Below, one piece after another: positions 8,244 through 16,685 of a DNA stretch of 64,000 nt. The notes beneath the pieces are model-generated. The model had not been told where the DNA came from and ran no database searches. It saw nothing but the letters and a program-made list of their open reading frames with translations. The stretch is taken from positions 124,001 to 188,000 of the forward strand of contig NZ_SLWN01000016.1 of assembly GCF_004342025.1 (NCBI RefSeq). Direction: 5' to 3'. A program made the translations under genes and the position numbers. The stretch is from Kribbella steppae. GTDB taxonomy: Bacteria; Actinomycetota; Actinomycetes; Propionibacteriales; Kribbellaceae. Each line of letters opens with the position of its first letter. Within the stretch, counting starts at the first letter, position 1.

Positions 8244-9470
8244 TCAGGCGCGGCCGTGAGATGTCCTGGTACGGCGGGCCAGCGAGTCGACTCCTACAGC
8301 CAGGAGCAGGACCACGCCGGTGACGAAGAAGCGGTAGGACGAGTCGAGGCTGAGCAGGGTCAGGCCGCTGGAGATGGATTGGATGACCAGGACTCCCAGG
8401 ACGGCGGCGAAGGCGGTGCCGCGGCCGCCGAAGAGGGAGGTGCCGCCGATGACGGCAGCCGCGATGGCGTTGAGGTTGACGTCGCCGCCACCGCTGGACT
8501 GGTTCGCGGCGGCCAGGCGGGCGGCGCCGAGGACTCCACCGAAGGCGGCGAGCGTCGTACAGATCGCGAACGTGGAGGTGTAGACGAGCCGCACGTTGAT
8601 ACCGGCGCGACGAGCCGCCTCGACGTTGCCACCGACCGCGTAGACGGCCTTGCCCCACTTGGTCGACGTCAACGTGTAGTGCAGCACCAGCGCGAGGGCG
8701 ACGAAGAGGACGAACATCCAGCCGATCCCCCGCGCCCGGTTCAGGTACCAGACCGCGAACCCGAGGCCCACCACCAGTACGCCGCTGCGCACCAGCAGGA
8801 ACCGGGTCGACCGTGCGGACAAGTTCGCCGTACGACGTTTGCGCGCATGCTGGAAGCCGATGCCGAACAGCACGCCCGCAGCCGCGACCACGAGCGCGTA
8901 CGACAACCACGCCGGCACGAACGACAACTGCGCGAACTCCACCAGCCCGGAGTCGAACGGCAGGTTCACCGATCCGATCGCACCGAGCGCCTTCAACTGC
9001 AATCCGAGGAACGACAGCAACCCGGCCAGCGTGATCACGAACGCCGGAATCCCGACCCGGTTGTAGATCTCGGCGTACAGCAGCCCGATCGCGCATCCGG
9101 CGACCAACGCGAGCAACACCGCCGCCCAGGCCGGCCACCCCTCCTTCACGAAGAGGATCGCCGTCAGTGCCGCCGACAACCCGCTGATCGACCCGACCGA
9201 CAGATCGATCTGGCCGACCAGCAGCACGCAGACGATGCCGAGGGCAATGACCCCGACCGGGACGCACTCCATCAGCAGATTCACCAGGTTGGTGCTGGAC
9301 AGGAAGATCGGGTTCATGATCTGCAGCACCACGCAGATCACCAGCAGCCCGGCGCCCACCGGGAGTACGCCGAGCTCACCGGCCCGGACCCGGTCCACCA
9401 GGGCCGTCACCGACCCGCGCAGGCCGGACGCCTGCCGGAGCCGCTCGTCGGTCAGGTCGGCAGCGGTCAC
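8244..9470 (-). CDS. Sugar ABC transporter permease (XylH/RbsC type)
   Basis: Membrane subunit of a CUT2-family monosaccharide importer, 408 residues with about ten hydrophobic segments. The motif GQIDLSVGSISGLSAAL and the segment GGTSLFGGRGTAFAAVLGVLVI are typical of this family, and the longer length with an extra loop resembles XylH rather than RbsC. The GTG start overlaps the ATPase stop by 4 bases (GTGA at 9467-9470). It is the last gene of the binding protein-ATPase-permease operon and converges on the MerR gene with only 5 bases between stops. Confidence 0.92.
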   Translation of the reverse strand: MTAADLTDERLRQASGLRGSVTALVDRVRAGELGVLPVGAGLLVICVVLQIMNPIFLSSTNLVNLLMECVPVGVIALGIVCVLLVGQIDLSVGSISGLSAALTAILFVKEGWPAWAAVLLALVAGCAIGLLYAEIYNRVGIPAFVITLAGLLSFLGLQLKALGAIGSVNLPFDSGLVEFAQLSFVPAWLSYALVVAAAGVLFGIGFQHARKRRTANLSARSTRFLLVRSGVLVVGLGFAVWYLNRARGIGWMFVLFVALALVLHYTLTSTKWGKAVYAVGGNVEAARRAGINVRLVYTSTFAICTTLAAFGGVLGAARLAAANQSSGGGDVNLNAIAAAVIGGTSLFGGRGTAFAAVLGVLVIQSISSGLTLLSLDSSYRFFVTGVVLLLAVGVDSLARRTRTSHGRA

Positions 9471-10252
9471 CGCTCAGCTCCTTCGTTCGGTACGGCGTCC
9501 TGCACCCGGGCTGCCCGTTGCGCGACGACGTTGTCCGCGGCACCCGTGATCGCCGCGACGATCTCCTCCGACGACGTACTCCGCGCGTCGAACACCCCGT
9601 TGTTCCGGCCGAGACGCAGTACGACGACCTGGTCCGCAACCGCCCGTACGTCGGCCATGTTGTGGCTGACCATGATCACGCCGTGGCCGTTCTCGCGGAG
9701 CCGGTCGATCAGGTTCAGCACCTCGGCGGTCTGGGCAACGCCCAGCGCGGCGGTCGGTTCGTCCAGGATGATGATCTTCGGGTCGCCGAGCAGCGACCGC
9801 GCGATCGCGACCGTCTGCCGCTGACCGCCCGACAGCGCAGCTACCGGCAGCCGGACGGCCGGCAGCTTGGCGGACAGCTGCCGCAGCAGCTCCCAGGACC
9901 TGACCTCCATCGCGACGTGGTCGAGCCGGTACGGACCGAGCTCCTGGCCGAGGAAGAGGTTCTCGATCACGTTGAGGTTCTCGCACAGCGCGAGGTCCTG
10001 GAACACGGTCGCGATCCCGAGTTTGTGTGCCGCTGCCGGGCCCGGGATCGTCACCTCCCGGTCCTCGAAGGTGATGGTGCCCGCGTCCGGCGCGTGGACG
10101 CCGGACAGCACCTTGACCAGCGTGGACTTCCCCGCGCCGTTGTCGCCGACGATCGCGACCACCTGACCGGCGTCCACCGTGAGGTCGACGTCAGTCAGGG
10201 CCGCGACGGCACCGAAGTTCTTGCTGATGCCGTCCAGGTGCAGCGTCGCCAT
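9467..10252 (-). CDS. Sugar ABC transporter ATP-binding protein (single ABC domain)
   Basis: ATPase subunit, 261 residues, with Walker A GDNGAGKST (about residues 36-44), signature LSGGQRQ and Walker B IIILDEPTAAL followed by the H-loop VSHN. Most CUT2 importers use a fused two-domain ATPase of about 500 residues (XylG, RbsA); this one has a single domain and would have to work as a homodimer. Its ATG shares one base with the stop of the binding-protein gene. The short C-terminus shows no frameshift or remnant of a second domain. Confidence 0.92.
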   Translation of the reverse strand: MATLHLDGISKNFGAVAALTDVDLTVDAGQVVAIVGDNGAGKSTLVKVLSGVHAPDAGTITFEDREVTIPGPAAAHKLGIATVFQDLALCENLNVIENLFLGQELGPYRLDHVAMEVRSWELLRQLSAKLPAVRLPVAALSGGQRQTVAIARSLLGDPKIIILDEPTAALGVAQTAEVLNLIDRLRENGHGVIMVSHNMADVRAVADQVVVLRLGRNNGVFDARSTSSEEIVAAITGAADNVVAQRAARVQDAVPNEGAER

Positions 10253-11310
10253 CAGCTCAGGCCCAGCTCCGTGCAGGCCGCCTTGTACTCCGCCGTGCAG
10301 ACGTCGGCGATCTTCACCGCGAACCCGGGCTCCTTGAGGATCTCGGCGATGTTCTCCCGGGTCACGACGGTCGGCGTGAACAGCTCGGACGGGGTGTCGA
10401 ACAGCGTCGTCTTCCCCTCCGGCTTGTTGCCCTGGGCAAACTCATGGGCGACCACGGCGGCCGCGTCGGCGACGATCTTGATCGGCTTGGAGATGGTGTT
10501 GTACTGGTCGCCGGAGACGACCCGCTGCAGCGCGGCCAGCTCGGCGTCGTTGCCGGTCACCGGCGGGACCTTGGCGCCGGCGGCCTTGAAGGCCGCGATG
10601 CTGGCGCCGCCGGTGCCGTCGTTCGCGGCGACCACGCCGGCGATCTGGTTCGGGAACCGGGTGATCTGTCCGCTGACCCACTCCTGTGCCTTCGGTGGCG
10701 CCCAGCCCGGGGTGTCGAACTCGGAGAGCAGCTTGTAGACGCTCGGGTCGACCGCGCTGTGGATGCCCTTCTTGATCAGGCCCGCCGCGGCGTCGGTGGG
10801 CGACCCGTTGACCTGCAGGATGCCGCCGGTCGCCTTCGTCGCCTTCAGCTGGTCGACCAGCGACTGGGCGATCATCTGGCCGATCTTCTCGTTGTCGAAC
10901 GAGATGTAGTAGTCGGCCTTCTTGTCCGGGATCGGCCGGTCGTAGGCGATCACCGGGACGCCCTGGCTCTGCGCGGTCTGGACGATCGAGGCGGCCGCGG
11001 CGGAGTCGACCGGGTCGATCACGATCGCCTTCACGCCCTGGGCGAGCATCGAGTTCGCCTGCTGCTGTTGCTTGGCCGGGTCGGCGGCGGCGTTCTGGTA
11101 GAGCACGGTGCAGCCGGCGCAGAGCTCTTTCATCTTGGCCGTGAACAGCGGCGCGTCGAACAGCTCGTAGCGGGTCGAGGCGATGTCCGGCATCAGGAAG
11201 GCGATCTTCGCGTCCGAGCTACCACCTCCCGCGCCGCCCTCGTCCGCACCGCACGATGCCGACGCCAGCGCCACCAACCCAGCGACCGCCAACACCCCGA
11301 ACCGTCTCAT
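10252..11310 (-). CDS. Xylose-type sugar-binding lipoprotein
   Basis: Periplasmic-binding-protein-like sugar receptor, 352 residues. The signal peptide ends in a lipobox with Cys20 (ALASASC). Segments IAYDRPIPDKKADYYISFDN, GSPTDAAA and VTGNDAELAALQRVVSGDQ are typical of the D-xylose-binding (XylF) branch of family 1/LacI-fold receptors. Substrate assignment to xylose is inference from these segments; no xylose isomerase, kinase or ROK repressor lies nearby. First gene of the three-gene importer operon, behind a TTGTAA-N17-TTAACA promoter. Confidence 0.9.
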   Translation of the reverse strand: MRRFGVLAVAGLVALASASCGADEGGAGGGSSDAKIAFLMPDIASTRYELFDAPLFTAKMKELCAGCTVLYQNAAADPAKQQQQANSMLAQGVKAIVIDPVDSAAAASIVQTAQSQGVPVIAYDRPIPDKKADYYISFDNEKIGQMIAQSLVDQLKATKATGGILQVNGSPTDAAAGLIKKGIHSAVDPSVYKLLSEFDTPGWAPPKAQEWVSGQITRFPNQIAGVVAANDGTGGASIAAFKAAGAKVPPVTGNDAELAALQRVVSGDQYNTISKPIKIVADAAAVVAHEFAQGNKPEGKTTLFDTPSELFTPTVVTRENIAEILKEPGFAVKIADVCTAEYKAACTELGLS

Positions 11311-11334
11311 TCGCGCACACCTCTCAACCGATCC

Positions 11335-11363
11335 TGTTAACTTCGCATCAGATCGTGTTACAA
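11335..11363 (-). promoter_or_regulatory. Promoter of the xylose-type importer
   Basis: On the minus strand TTGTAA (11363-11358) and TTAACA (11340-11335) are separated by 17 bases, and the start codon at 11310 lies 24 bases below the -10, with AGAGG as ribosome site. A partial direct repeat (GATCCTGTTA / GATCGTGTTA) overlaps the promoter and may be a regulator site. Confidence 0.5.
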
Positions 11364-11401
11364 AACCTCAGGTGTGTGCACGCTGTCAAGGTCCAGCCAC
11401 G

Positions 11402-11434
11402 TAAAGAAACCCCAGCCAGTTCCCTGGCTGGGGT
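11402..11434 (-). terminator. Terminator of the molybdoenzyme/reductase operon
   Basis: Perfect 11-bp stem ACCCCAGCCAG / CTGGCTGGGGT with a 4-base loop, followed on the minus strand by TTTCTTTAC. It lies 20 bases after the stop of the 88-residue zinc-ribbon gene and separates that operon from the importer promoter. Confidence 0.8.
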
Positions 11435-11454
11435 CTTGTGGTGCCGACCGACTG

Positions 11455-11721
11455 CTACTCGTTGGGGAGTTTGAGGTAGGTGAGTCCGCGGAGGTCCAGG
11501 TAGGTGTCGGTCGGGGTGGTGACGACGCGGAGGATTACGCCGTCGCAGCCGACGCAGCGGGCGACCAGCCCGGGTGCGTTCACGTACAGCCGCGTGTCGG
11601 CGAACACGCCGGTCTGGCCGCAGCCGGCGCAGCGAGCGATCGCAGCGGTGACGTCCACCGCGAACAGTTCGCTCAGGGCACCTGCGGCCGCGTTGCCGTC
11701 GAGATGCGTGGCTTCAGTCAT
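11455..11721 (-). CDS. Small zinc-ribbon protein (DUF6510-like)
   Basis: Protein of 88 residues with two Cys pairs, CAGC (about residues 31-34) and CVGC (about 56-59), spaced like a zinc ribbon. The first pair is followed by GQTGVFADTRLYV and the second by DGVILRVV. It resembles the actinobacterial DUF6510 family from memory, which is found beside ferredoxin reductase-like genes. It follows the flavin reductase gene by 14 bases and ends the operon. A role as electron-transfer or assembly partner is only inferred from position. Confidence 0.75.
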   Translation of the reverse strand: MTEATHLDGNAAAGALSELFAVDVTAAIARCAGCGQTGVFADTRLYVNAPGLVARCVGCDGVILRVVTTPTDTYLDLRGLTYLKLPNE

Positions 11722-11735
11722 CGCGGGCCTCCTGT

Positions 11736-12470
11736 CTATCCGAAACGTTCAGTTCTCACGCGAGCCGGGTCGTGCCCGACCGCGACCAGCAGGTCCGCCA
11801 CCGTCTCCACGAACGGCGTCGGTCCGCACACGTACGTCGTCGGCGACTCGGCCGGCGTGAAGGCGAACCGCTCGATCACGTCCGCGTCGATCCGCCCGAT
11901 CCGTGGCTCCCCCGCCGGCGCCTCCCGCGTGTACACGAGACGTACGTCGACGTGGTCCGCCGCGGCCAGCTCCTTCAGGTCGCCCACGTAGATCACCGAA
12001 GTAGGACGCCGTACCGAGTAGAGCAGCCGCACGGGCGCCGTGCTGTCCGCCGCTGCGTGCGCGCGCAGCATCGACATCAGCGGGGCGACTCCGGATCCTC
12101 CGCCGATCAGCTGCACCGGCTCCTCCTGCTCCGGCTTCCAGACGAACCAGCCACCGACCGGCCCACGGACCTCGAACTGATCGCCGACCTTCACCACATC
12201 GACCAAGTACGTCGAGACTTCGCCGTCCGGCACCTGCTCGACGGTCAGCTCGATGGTGTCACCGGCCCAGGCTGACGCGATCGAGTACGAACGGGAGGCC
12301 CGATAGCCATCCGGTGCGGTCAGCCGCACGTCGAGGTGCTGACCAGCCAGGTGTCCAGGCCACTCCGGTACGTCCAGAACCAGCGTCCGAGCGGTCGCCG
12401 TCTCACGCCGTACGTCGGTCACCGTGGCGACCTGCCAGCTCAGTCGCCGGCGTAGCGCTGTTCTTTCCAT
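11736..12470 (-). CDS. FAD-binding ferredoxin reductase-like oxidoreductase
   Basis: FNR-superfamily reductase, 244 residues. The flavin-binding motif RASRSYSIASAW (about residues 58-69) and the NAD(P) region LIGGGSGVAPLMSMLRAH (around 115-132) are clear, and the C-terminus has YVCGPTPFVETVADLL. No 2Fe-2S domain is present. The ATG at 12470 lies inside the 3' end of the molybdoenzyme gene, giving a 31-base overlap; the frame continues upstream only as an overlap shadow. It probably passes electrons between NAD(P)H and the molybdoenzyme. Confidence 0.9.
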   Translation of the reverse strand: MERTALRRRLSWQVATVTDVRRETATARTLVLDVPEWPGHLAGQHLDVRLTAPDGYRASRSYSIASAWAGDTIELTVEQVPDGEVSTYLVDVVKVGDQFEVRGPVGGWFVWKPEQEEPVQLIGGGSGVAPLMSMLRAHAAADSTAPVRLLYSVRRPTSVIYVGDLKELAAADHVDVRLVYTREAPAGEPRIGRIDADVIERFAFTPAESPTTYVCGPTPFVETVADLLVAVGHDPARVRTERFG

Positions 12471-13036
12471 GGATCTCCGTACTCGTGGTAGCCGGCGGTC
12501 TCCCAGAAGCCGAGGTCCTCGGTGTCGGACAGGACCAGTCCGCGGACCCACTTGGCGCTCTTCCAGAAGTACAGGTGCGGCACGAGCAGGCGGGCCGGGC
12601 CACCGTGTTCGGGGTCGACCGGCTCGTGGTCGTATTCGTACGCGATCCAGGCCTGGCCGTCGAGCAGGTCGTCCATCGGCAGGTTGGTCGTGTACCCGCC
12701 GTAGCTGTGGGCGAGCGCGAAGTCGGCCGCGGTCTCGACATCGGCGAGCAGCGTGTCGAGCGAGACGCCCTTCCAGGTGGTCTCGAACTTCGACCACCTG
12801 GTCACGCAGTGGATGTCCTTGGTGATCTCCTCGGCCGGCAGCGCGAGCAGACCGGCCCAGTCCCACCGGTACACCTCACCCGTCTCCGTGGTGACGGTGA
12901 ACTCCCAGTGCTCGGTCCGGATGTGCGGTGTCGGACCGGCGGACAGCACCGGGAAATCCTGCGTGACGTACTGCCCCGGCGGAAGGTCCGCGCCACCCCG
13001 TCGACGACCACTGAACCCCTCCGACACGATCCCCAT
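12440..13036 (-). CDS. Sulfite oxidase-like molybdopterin oxidoreductase
   Basis: Molybdenum-cofactor enzyme of 198 residues with the fold of the SuoX/MsrP catalytic domain. The molybdenum-ligating Cys is in DIHCVTRWSKFE (about residue 77), and the family segment GPARLLVPHLYFWKSAKWVRGL follows. It has no signal peptide, haem domain or dimerisation domain, so it is a minimal cytoplasmic version. It opens an operon with a flavin reductase and a zinc ribbon, suggesting a cytosolic NAD(P)H-linked reductase or oxidase. The substrate cannot be told from sequence. moaA, for cofactor synthesis, lies far away at 49.3-50.3 kb. Confidence 0.88.
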   Translation of the reverse strand: MGIVSEGFSGRRRGGADLPPGQYVTQDFPVLSAGPTPHIRTEHWEFTVTTETGEVYRWDWAGLLALPAEEITKDIHCVTRWSKFETTWKGVSLDTLLADVETAADFALAHSYGGYTTNLPMDDLLDGQAWIAYEYDHEPVDPEHGGPARLLVPHLYFWKSAKWVRGLVLSDTEDLGFWETAGYHEYGDPWKEQRYAGD

Positions 13037-13235
13037 GGCGACCTCCCTCTTCGCACCTGGAAGCAGTCAATCATGGCGCCGCCGGATGTCCAGCCTGCCG
13101 CCGATCATTTCGTCGGGCCGCGGCGCGCGATGAACGAGCGCCATGCCTGACCGAGGTCTAGAATTCAAGCTTGTTGTGCTGCTCGAGACCTCGGTGGCCG
13201 CGCGGATCGCGACGTGCCCCGGGAGGGAAGCACCT

Positions 13236-13376
13236 ATGAGCGAATGGTTCGCCCTACGCCCTGTTCCCGGCACCGAGGTTGCGGCGCCGGGACCCAAACG
13301 AGCAACCGAGCGACGGCCGCCGGCGGAATCCGACCCGGAGGCGTCGCCGACCGAGGACGCACCGCCGGACGAGTGA
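13236..13376 (+). CDS. Small hypothetical protein, 46 residues
   Basis: A short frame begins at an ATG preceded by a strong GGGAGGGAAG ribosome site 5 bases upstream and ends at TGA 13374-13376. The product (MSEWFALRPVPGTEV...) is proline- and glutamate-rich, hydrophilic and probably disordered in its second half. No motif recognised. The ribosome site is the main reason to believe it. A longer in-frame start at 13143 exists but lacks a ribosome site. Confidence 0.4.
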   Translation: MSEWFALRPVPGTEVAAPGPKRATERRPPAESDPEASPTEDAPPDE

Positions 13377-13490
13377 GCGGTGCGGGGCCGACCTGATGGC
13401 GGCCCGTGTCGCGGATGAACGAGATTTCGGCAAGCCGACCGCTAGAGTGGGGCATCCGCCCGGCGGCGGTACAAGTCTGGACGGGAATGG

Positions 13491-14249
13491 GTGGATCAAG
13501 ACCGCAGCGCCAGAGTGTGGGGGGCGATCAACACCATTGCCAGCAGCGATGGCGGATCTCCGTCCTTGCTGCACGCCGTGACGGCCTGTGCTCAGGTCTT
13601 GTCAGCGATGGGCGCCGGGTTGTCCATGACGCGTGACGGCGGGATCCTGGAACCGCTACTGGCCACCGGCCCGGAGGTCGGTGAACTCGACGAACTGCAG
13701 TTCGCGCTGGGTGAAGGACCGAGCGGCGACGCGATCGCCACCGGTGCGCCGGTGCTGGAGACCGACCTGGCCGGTGTCGCCGCGGGACACCGGTGGCCGG
13801 CGTTCGCGTCGGCCGGTGCCGAGCGCGGTGTGCGCGGCGCCTTCGCCTTCCCGATCGGCGCCGGGGCCGCCAAAGTGGGAGTGCTGAGCGTGTATCGAAG
13901 GGAGCCCGGGCCGCTGCAAGCCGATCAGCTGAGAGACGGGTTGGTGTGCGCCGACGCCGTGTTCGTCCTCGCCCTGGACCACCGTCGCGGCGTCAGCGCC
14001 GACCTCGACGGGGTGATCGAGGCCGCTTTCACCGCTCGCCGCGCCGAGGTGCACCAGGCCGCAGGCCGGGTCGCGGCCCAGCAAAGCATCAGCGTCACCG
14101 ACGCTCTGGCGCTGCTGCGCGCACATTCGTACAGCAGCGGGCTGCCGTTGCACAGGATCGCCACCGATGTGATGGCCGATCGCCTCCGCCTGGCGTCCGA
14201 TCCGGACGACACGGACTCACCGCAACCCGAGCTGGAGCAGGAGGACTGA
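13491..14249 (+). CDS. GAF-ANTAR domain protein 1
   Basis: Cytoplasmic regulator of 252 residues. Residues about 20-160 form a GAF sensor domain (LLATGPEVGELDELQFALGEGPSGDAI; AFAFPIGAGAAKVGVLSVYR). The C-terminal part (about 175-235) is an ANTAR RNA-binding domain (HQAAGRVAAQQSISVTDAL then HRIATDVMADRL). ANTAR proteins usually act as antiterminators by binding paired RNA hairpins. The start is a GTG with a weak purine-rich upstream stretch. Its stop overlaps the start of the next GAF-ANTAR gene (TGATG), so both are made together. Confidence 0.85.
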   Translation: MDQDRSARVWGAINTIASSDGGSPSLLHAVTACAQVLSAMGAGLSMTRDGGILEPLLATGPEVGELDELQFALGEGPSGDAIATGAPVLETDLAGVAAGHRWPAFASAGAERGVRGAFAFPIGAGAAKVGVLSVYRREPGPLQADQLRDGLVCADAVFVLALDHRRGVSADLDGVIEAAFTARRAEVHQAAGRVAAQQSISVTDALALLRAHSYSSGLPLHRIATDVMADRLRLASDPDDTDSPQPELEQED

Positions 14250-14983
14250 TGAGCGCATCGGACCGGAGGGTGCGGGAAGTGTTCATCGAACTGTCGGACA
14301 CCCTCGTCGACGACTTCGACATCATCGAGTTCCTGGACCGCCTCGCGGCCCGGTGCAGTGAGCTGCTGGGGGTCTCGGCCTGCGGCATCCTGCTCGCCGA
14401 CCATCACGGCGTACTGAACCTCGTCGCGGCGTCCACCGAACAGGCGCGACTGGTCGAGCTGACCCAGTTGCAGAATCACGAGGGCCCCTGCCTGGACGCG
14501 TTCACCAGTGGCCGTCCGGTCCAGGCCGGTGATCTACGCGACGCCGGCGCACAATGGCCCCGCTTCACCGCAGCCGCCGTCGCAGCGGGCTACCTCTCGG
14601 TACAGGCGATGCCGATGCGGCTGCGGGACACCGTACTGGGAGCGGTGAACCTCTTGAGCGAGGCCGCCGGGCCGCTCACCGACGACACGATCGCCCTCGG
14701 GCAAGCGCTCGCCGACGCCGCCACCATCGGTATCGTGCACCAGCGCGCTCAGGCCCGCCAGGAGGTCGTCACCGAGCAACTGCAAGCGGCTCTCGACAGC
14801 CGGATCCTGATCGAGCAGGCCAAGGGATTCCTCACCCACAGTCTCGGCCTGGGTGTCGACCAGGCATTCGCGGTGCTGCGGGCCTATGCCCGGGCGAACA
14901 ATCGGCGCCTGACCGATGTTGCCCACGATGTCGTGCAGGGCCGGATCAGCCTCCGCGGCTCCGTGGAAGTGCCTCCGGCCTAG
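14249..14983 (+). CDS. GAF-ANTAR domain protein 2
   Basis: Regulator of 244 residues with the same architecture as its upstream neighbour: GAF domain about residues 15-150 (NHEGPCLDAFTSGRPVQAGDL; VQAMPMRLRDTVLGAVNLL) and ANTAR domain about 175-235 (DSRILIEQAKGFLTHSLGLGVDQAFAVLRAYARANNRRLTDVAHDVV). The ANTAR core here is closer to the family consensus than in protein 1. Start ATG overlaps the previous stop by one base. The two paralogues may form a heteromer; no target RNA hairpins were recognised nearby. Confidence 0.88.
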   Translation: MSASDRRVREVFIELSDTLVDDFDIIEFLDRLAARCSELLGVSACGILLADHHGVLNLVAASTEQARLVELTQLQNHEGPCLDAFTSGRPVQAGDLRDAGAQWPRFTAAAVAAGYLSVQAMPMRLRDTVLGAVNLLSEAAGPLTDDTIALGQALADAATIGIVHQRAQARQEVVTEQLQAALDSRILIEQAKGFLTHSLGLGVDQAFAVLRAYARANNRRLTDVAHDVVQGRISLRGSVEVPPA

Positions 14984-15227
14984 GCACCAGGGGTTCCGGA
15001 TGACGGGGAGTGGCCATCTGGCGCACTGTCGGTTCCGGCGTTACTGTGAGCTTGCTTGTTGTGGCATGCCCCAGACCCCGGCGCCGGAATTGGCCGCGCT
15101 AGGGAGGGGTCGGTGTGGCACTCACGGGTTTGCTTCAAACGTCTGATTCAGTGGGAATCTCCGGTGCCGGGGGGCACTGTGTTCGATTGGTCGCCGCAGG
15201 ATCGCCGCGATCGGGTGATCCTGCGGG

Positions 15228-15515
15228 ATGGCGGCTGACATGACGCTCAGGGGCAAGAAGGTCGGGACCGAGTCCGACACCGTGCCGACCGGGTCGGAGT
15301 ATCTGGACCGCCTCGCCCGCTCGGAGCGGCTCGAATCGTGGCAGCAGGATGAGCTGACCGCCGCACTGACGGTGGTCGACGCTCTCAATGCCGAACGCCG
15401 CCGGCCGGCCGGCGAGCCTCAGGTCATCGACATCCGGCTGATGATCTACCGGCGCCGGCTGCAGTACGAACTGGCGCAGCGCTACGCGTCGGACCAGGAC
15501 CCGTTCGAGCACTGA
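15228..15515 (+). CDS. Hypothetical protein, 95 residues
   Basis: Small hydrophilic protein with a predicted helical centre (SEYLDRLARSERLESWQQDELTAALTVVDALNAERR) and a second helix rich in Arg (RLMIYRRRLQYELAQRYASDQDPFEH). No family recognised. An ATG at 15240 is an alternative start. It is monocistronic on the plus strand, with only 3 bases between its stop and the stop of the convergent acyl-CoA dehydrogenase gene. The 244 bases before it hold no gene that I can support. Confidence 0.6.
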   Translation: MAADMTLRGKKVGTESDTVPTGSEYLDRLARSERLESWQQDELTAALTVVDALNAERRRPAGEPQVIDIRLMIYRRRLQYELAQRYASDQDPFEH

Positions 15516-15518
15516 CGC

Positions 15519-16661
15519 CTACACCCCCATCGTCCGGCCGATGATTTCCTTCATGATCTCGGTGGTACCGCCGTAGATGGTCTGGATCCGGGTGTCCAGG
15601 TAGGCCTTGGCGATCGGATACTCGGTCATGAAGCCGTAGCCGCCGTACAGCTGCAGGCAGCGGTCGACCACCTTCTTCTGCAGCTCCGTGGTCCACCACT
15701 TCGCCATCGCCGCCTCGGCCACCGTCAGGGTGCCGGCGTTCAGTTCCTGGATGCAGCGGTCGACGAAGACGCGGGCGATCTGGGTCTCGGTGGCTATCTC
15801 GGCGAGCACGAACCGGCTGTTCTGGAACGAGCCGATCGGGCGGCCGAACGCCTTGCGCTCCTTCACGTAGTCGAGCGTCGTGGCCAGCAGATTCTCACAG
15901 GCCGCCGCCGCGACGACGGCGATGGCGAGGCGTTCCTGGGGCAGCTTCTCCATCAGATAGACGAAGCCCTTACCCTCCTCGCCGAGCAGGTTCTCGACCG
16001 GGACCTTGACGTTGTCGAAGAACAGCTCGGCGGTGTCCTGCGCCTTGAGGCCGATCTTGTCCAGGTTGCGGCCCCGCTCGAACCCGGGCATCCCGCGCTC
16101 GGCCACCAGCAGCGAGATGCCCTGGGCGCCCGCCGCGACGTCGGTCTTCGCGACGACGATGACGAGGTCGGCCAGGATGCCGTTCGAGATGAACGTCTTC
16201 TGGCCGTTCAGCACGTAGTGGTCGCCCTCGCGGCGCGCCGTGGTCTGGATGCCCTGCAGGTCGCTGCCGGCACCGGGCTCGGTCATCGCGATCGCGGTGA
16301 TGGTCTCACCGGAGCAGAACCCGGGCAGCCAGCGCGCCTTCTGCTCGTCGCTGGCGTAGTCCAGCAGGTACGCCGAGTTGATGTCGGTATGGATCGCGAA
16401 GCCGACACCACTCGCGCGGGCCCGGGTCAGTTCCTCGATGACGACGGCGTTGAACCGGAAGTCGCGGGCACCGCCACCGCCGTACTCCTCCGGCATCATG
16501 AAGCCGAGCAGCCCGGCGTGACCGGCCGCGGTCCAGACCTCGCGCGGGACGATACCGGCCTCCTCCCAGGCGTCGTGATGCGGCACGATCTCCTTGTCGC
16601 AGAACGCTCGCGCGGTCTCCCGGAAGGCATCGTGATCGGCGTCGAAGAGCTGACGTTCCAC
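15519..16661 (-). CDS. Acyl-CoA dehydrogenase
   Basis: FAD-dependent dehydrogenase of 380 residues that introduces the 2,3 double bond of acyl-CoA. Family segments: ITAIAMTEPGAGSDLQGIQTTA (FAD/substrate), YVLNGQKTFISNG, and the C-terminal LYGGYGFMTEYPIAKAYLDTRIQTIYGGTTEIMKEIIGR, which places the catalytic base region as in short/medium-chain enzymes (YGG-TEI motif). It lies 24 bases after the CaiB-type gene in the same operon, so it likely works on the CoA ester made by that transferase. Regulated, by inference, by the MerR-type promoter at 17815-17845. Confidence 0.94.
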   Translation of the reverse strand: MERQLFDADHDAFRETARAFCDKEIVPHHDAWEEAGIVPREVWTAAGHAGLLGFMMPEEYGGGGARDFRFNAVVIEELTRARASGVGFAIHTDINSAYLLDYASDEQKARWLPGFCSGETITAIAMTEPGAGSDLQGIQTTARREGDHYVLNGQKTFISNGILADLVIVVAKTDVAAGAQGISLLVAERGMPGFERGRNLDKIGLKAQDTAELFFDNVKVPVENLLGEEGKGFVYLMEKLPQERLAIAVVAAAACENLLATTLDYVKERKAFGRPIGSFQNSRFVLAEIATETQIARVFVDRCIQELNAGTLTVAEAAMAKWWTTELQKKVVDRCLQLYGGYGFMTEYPIAKAYLDTRIQTIYGGTTEIMKEIIGRTMGV

Positions 16662-16685
16662 GGGCGGTTTCCTCTCAAGCTGTGT

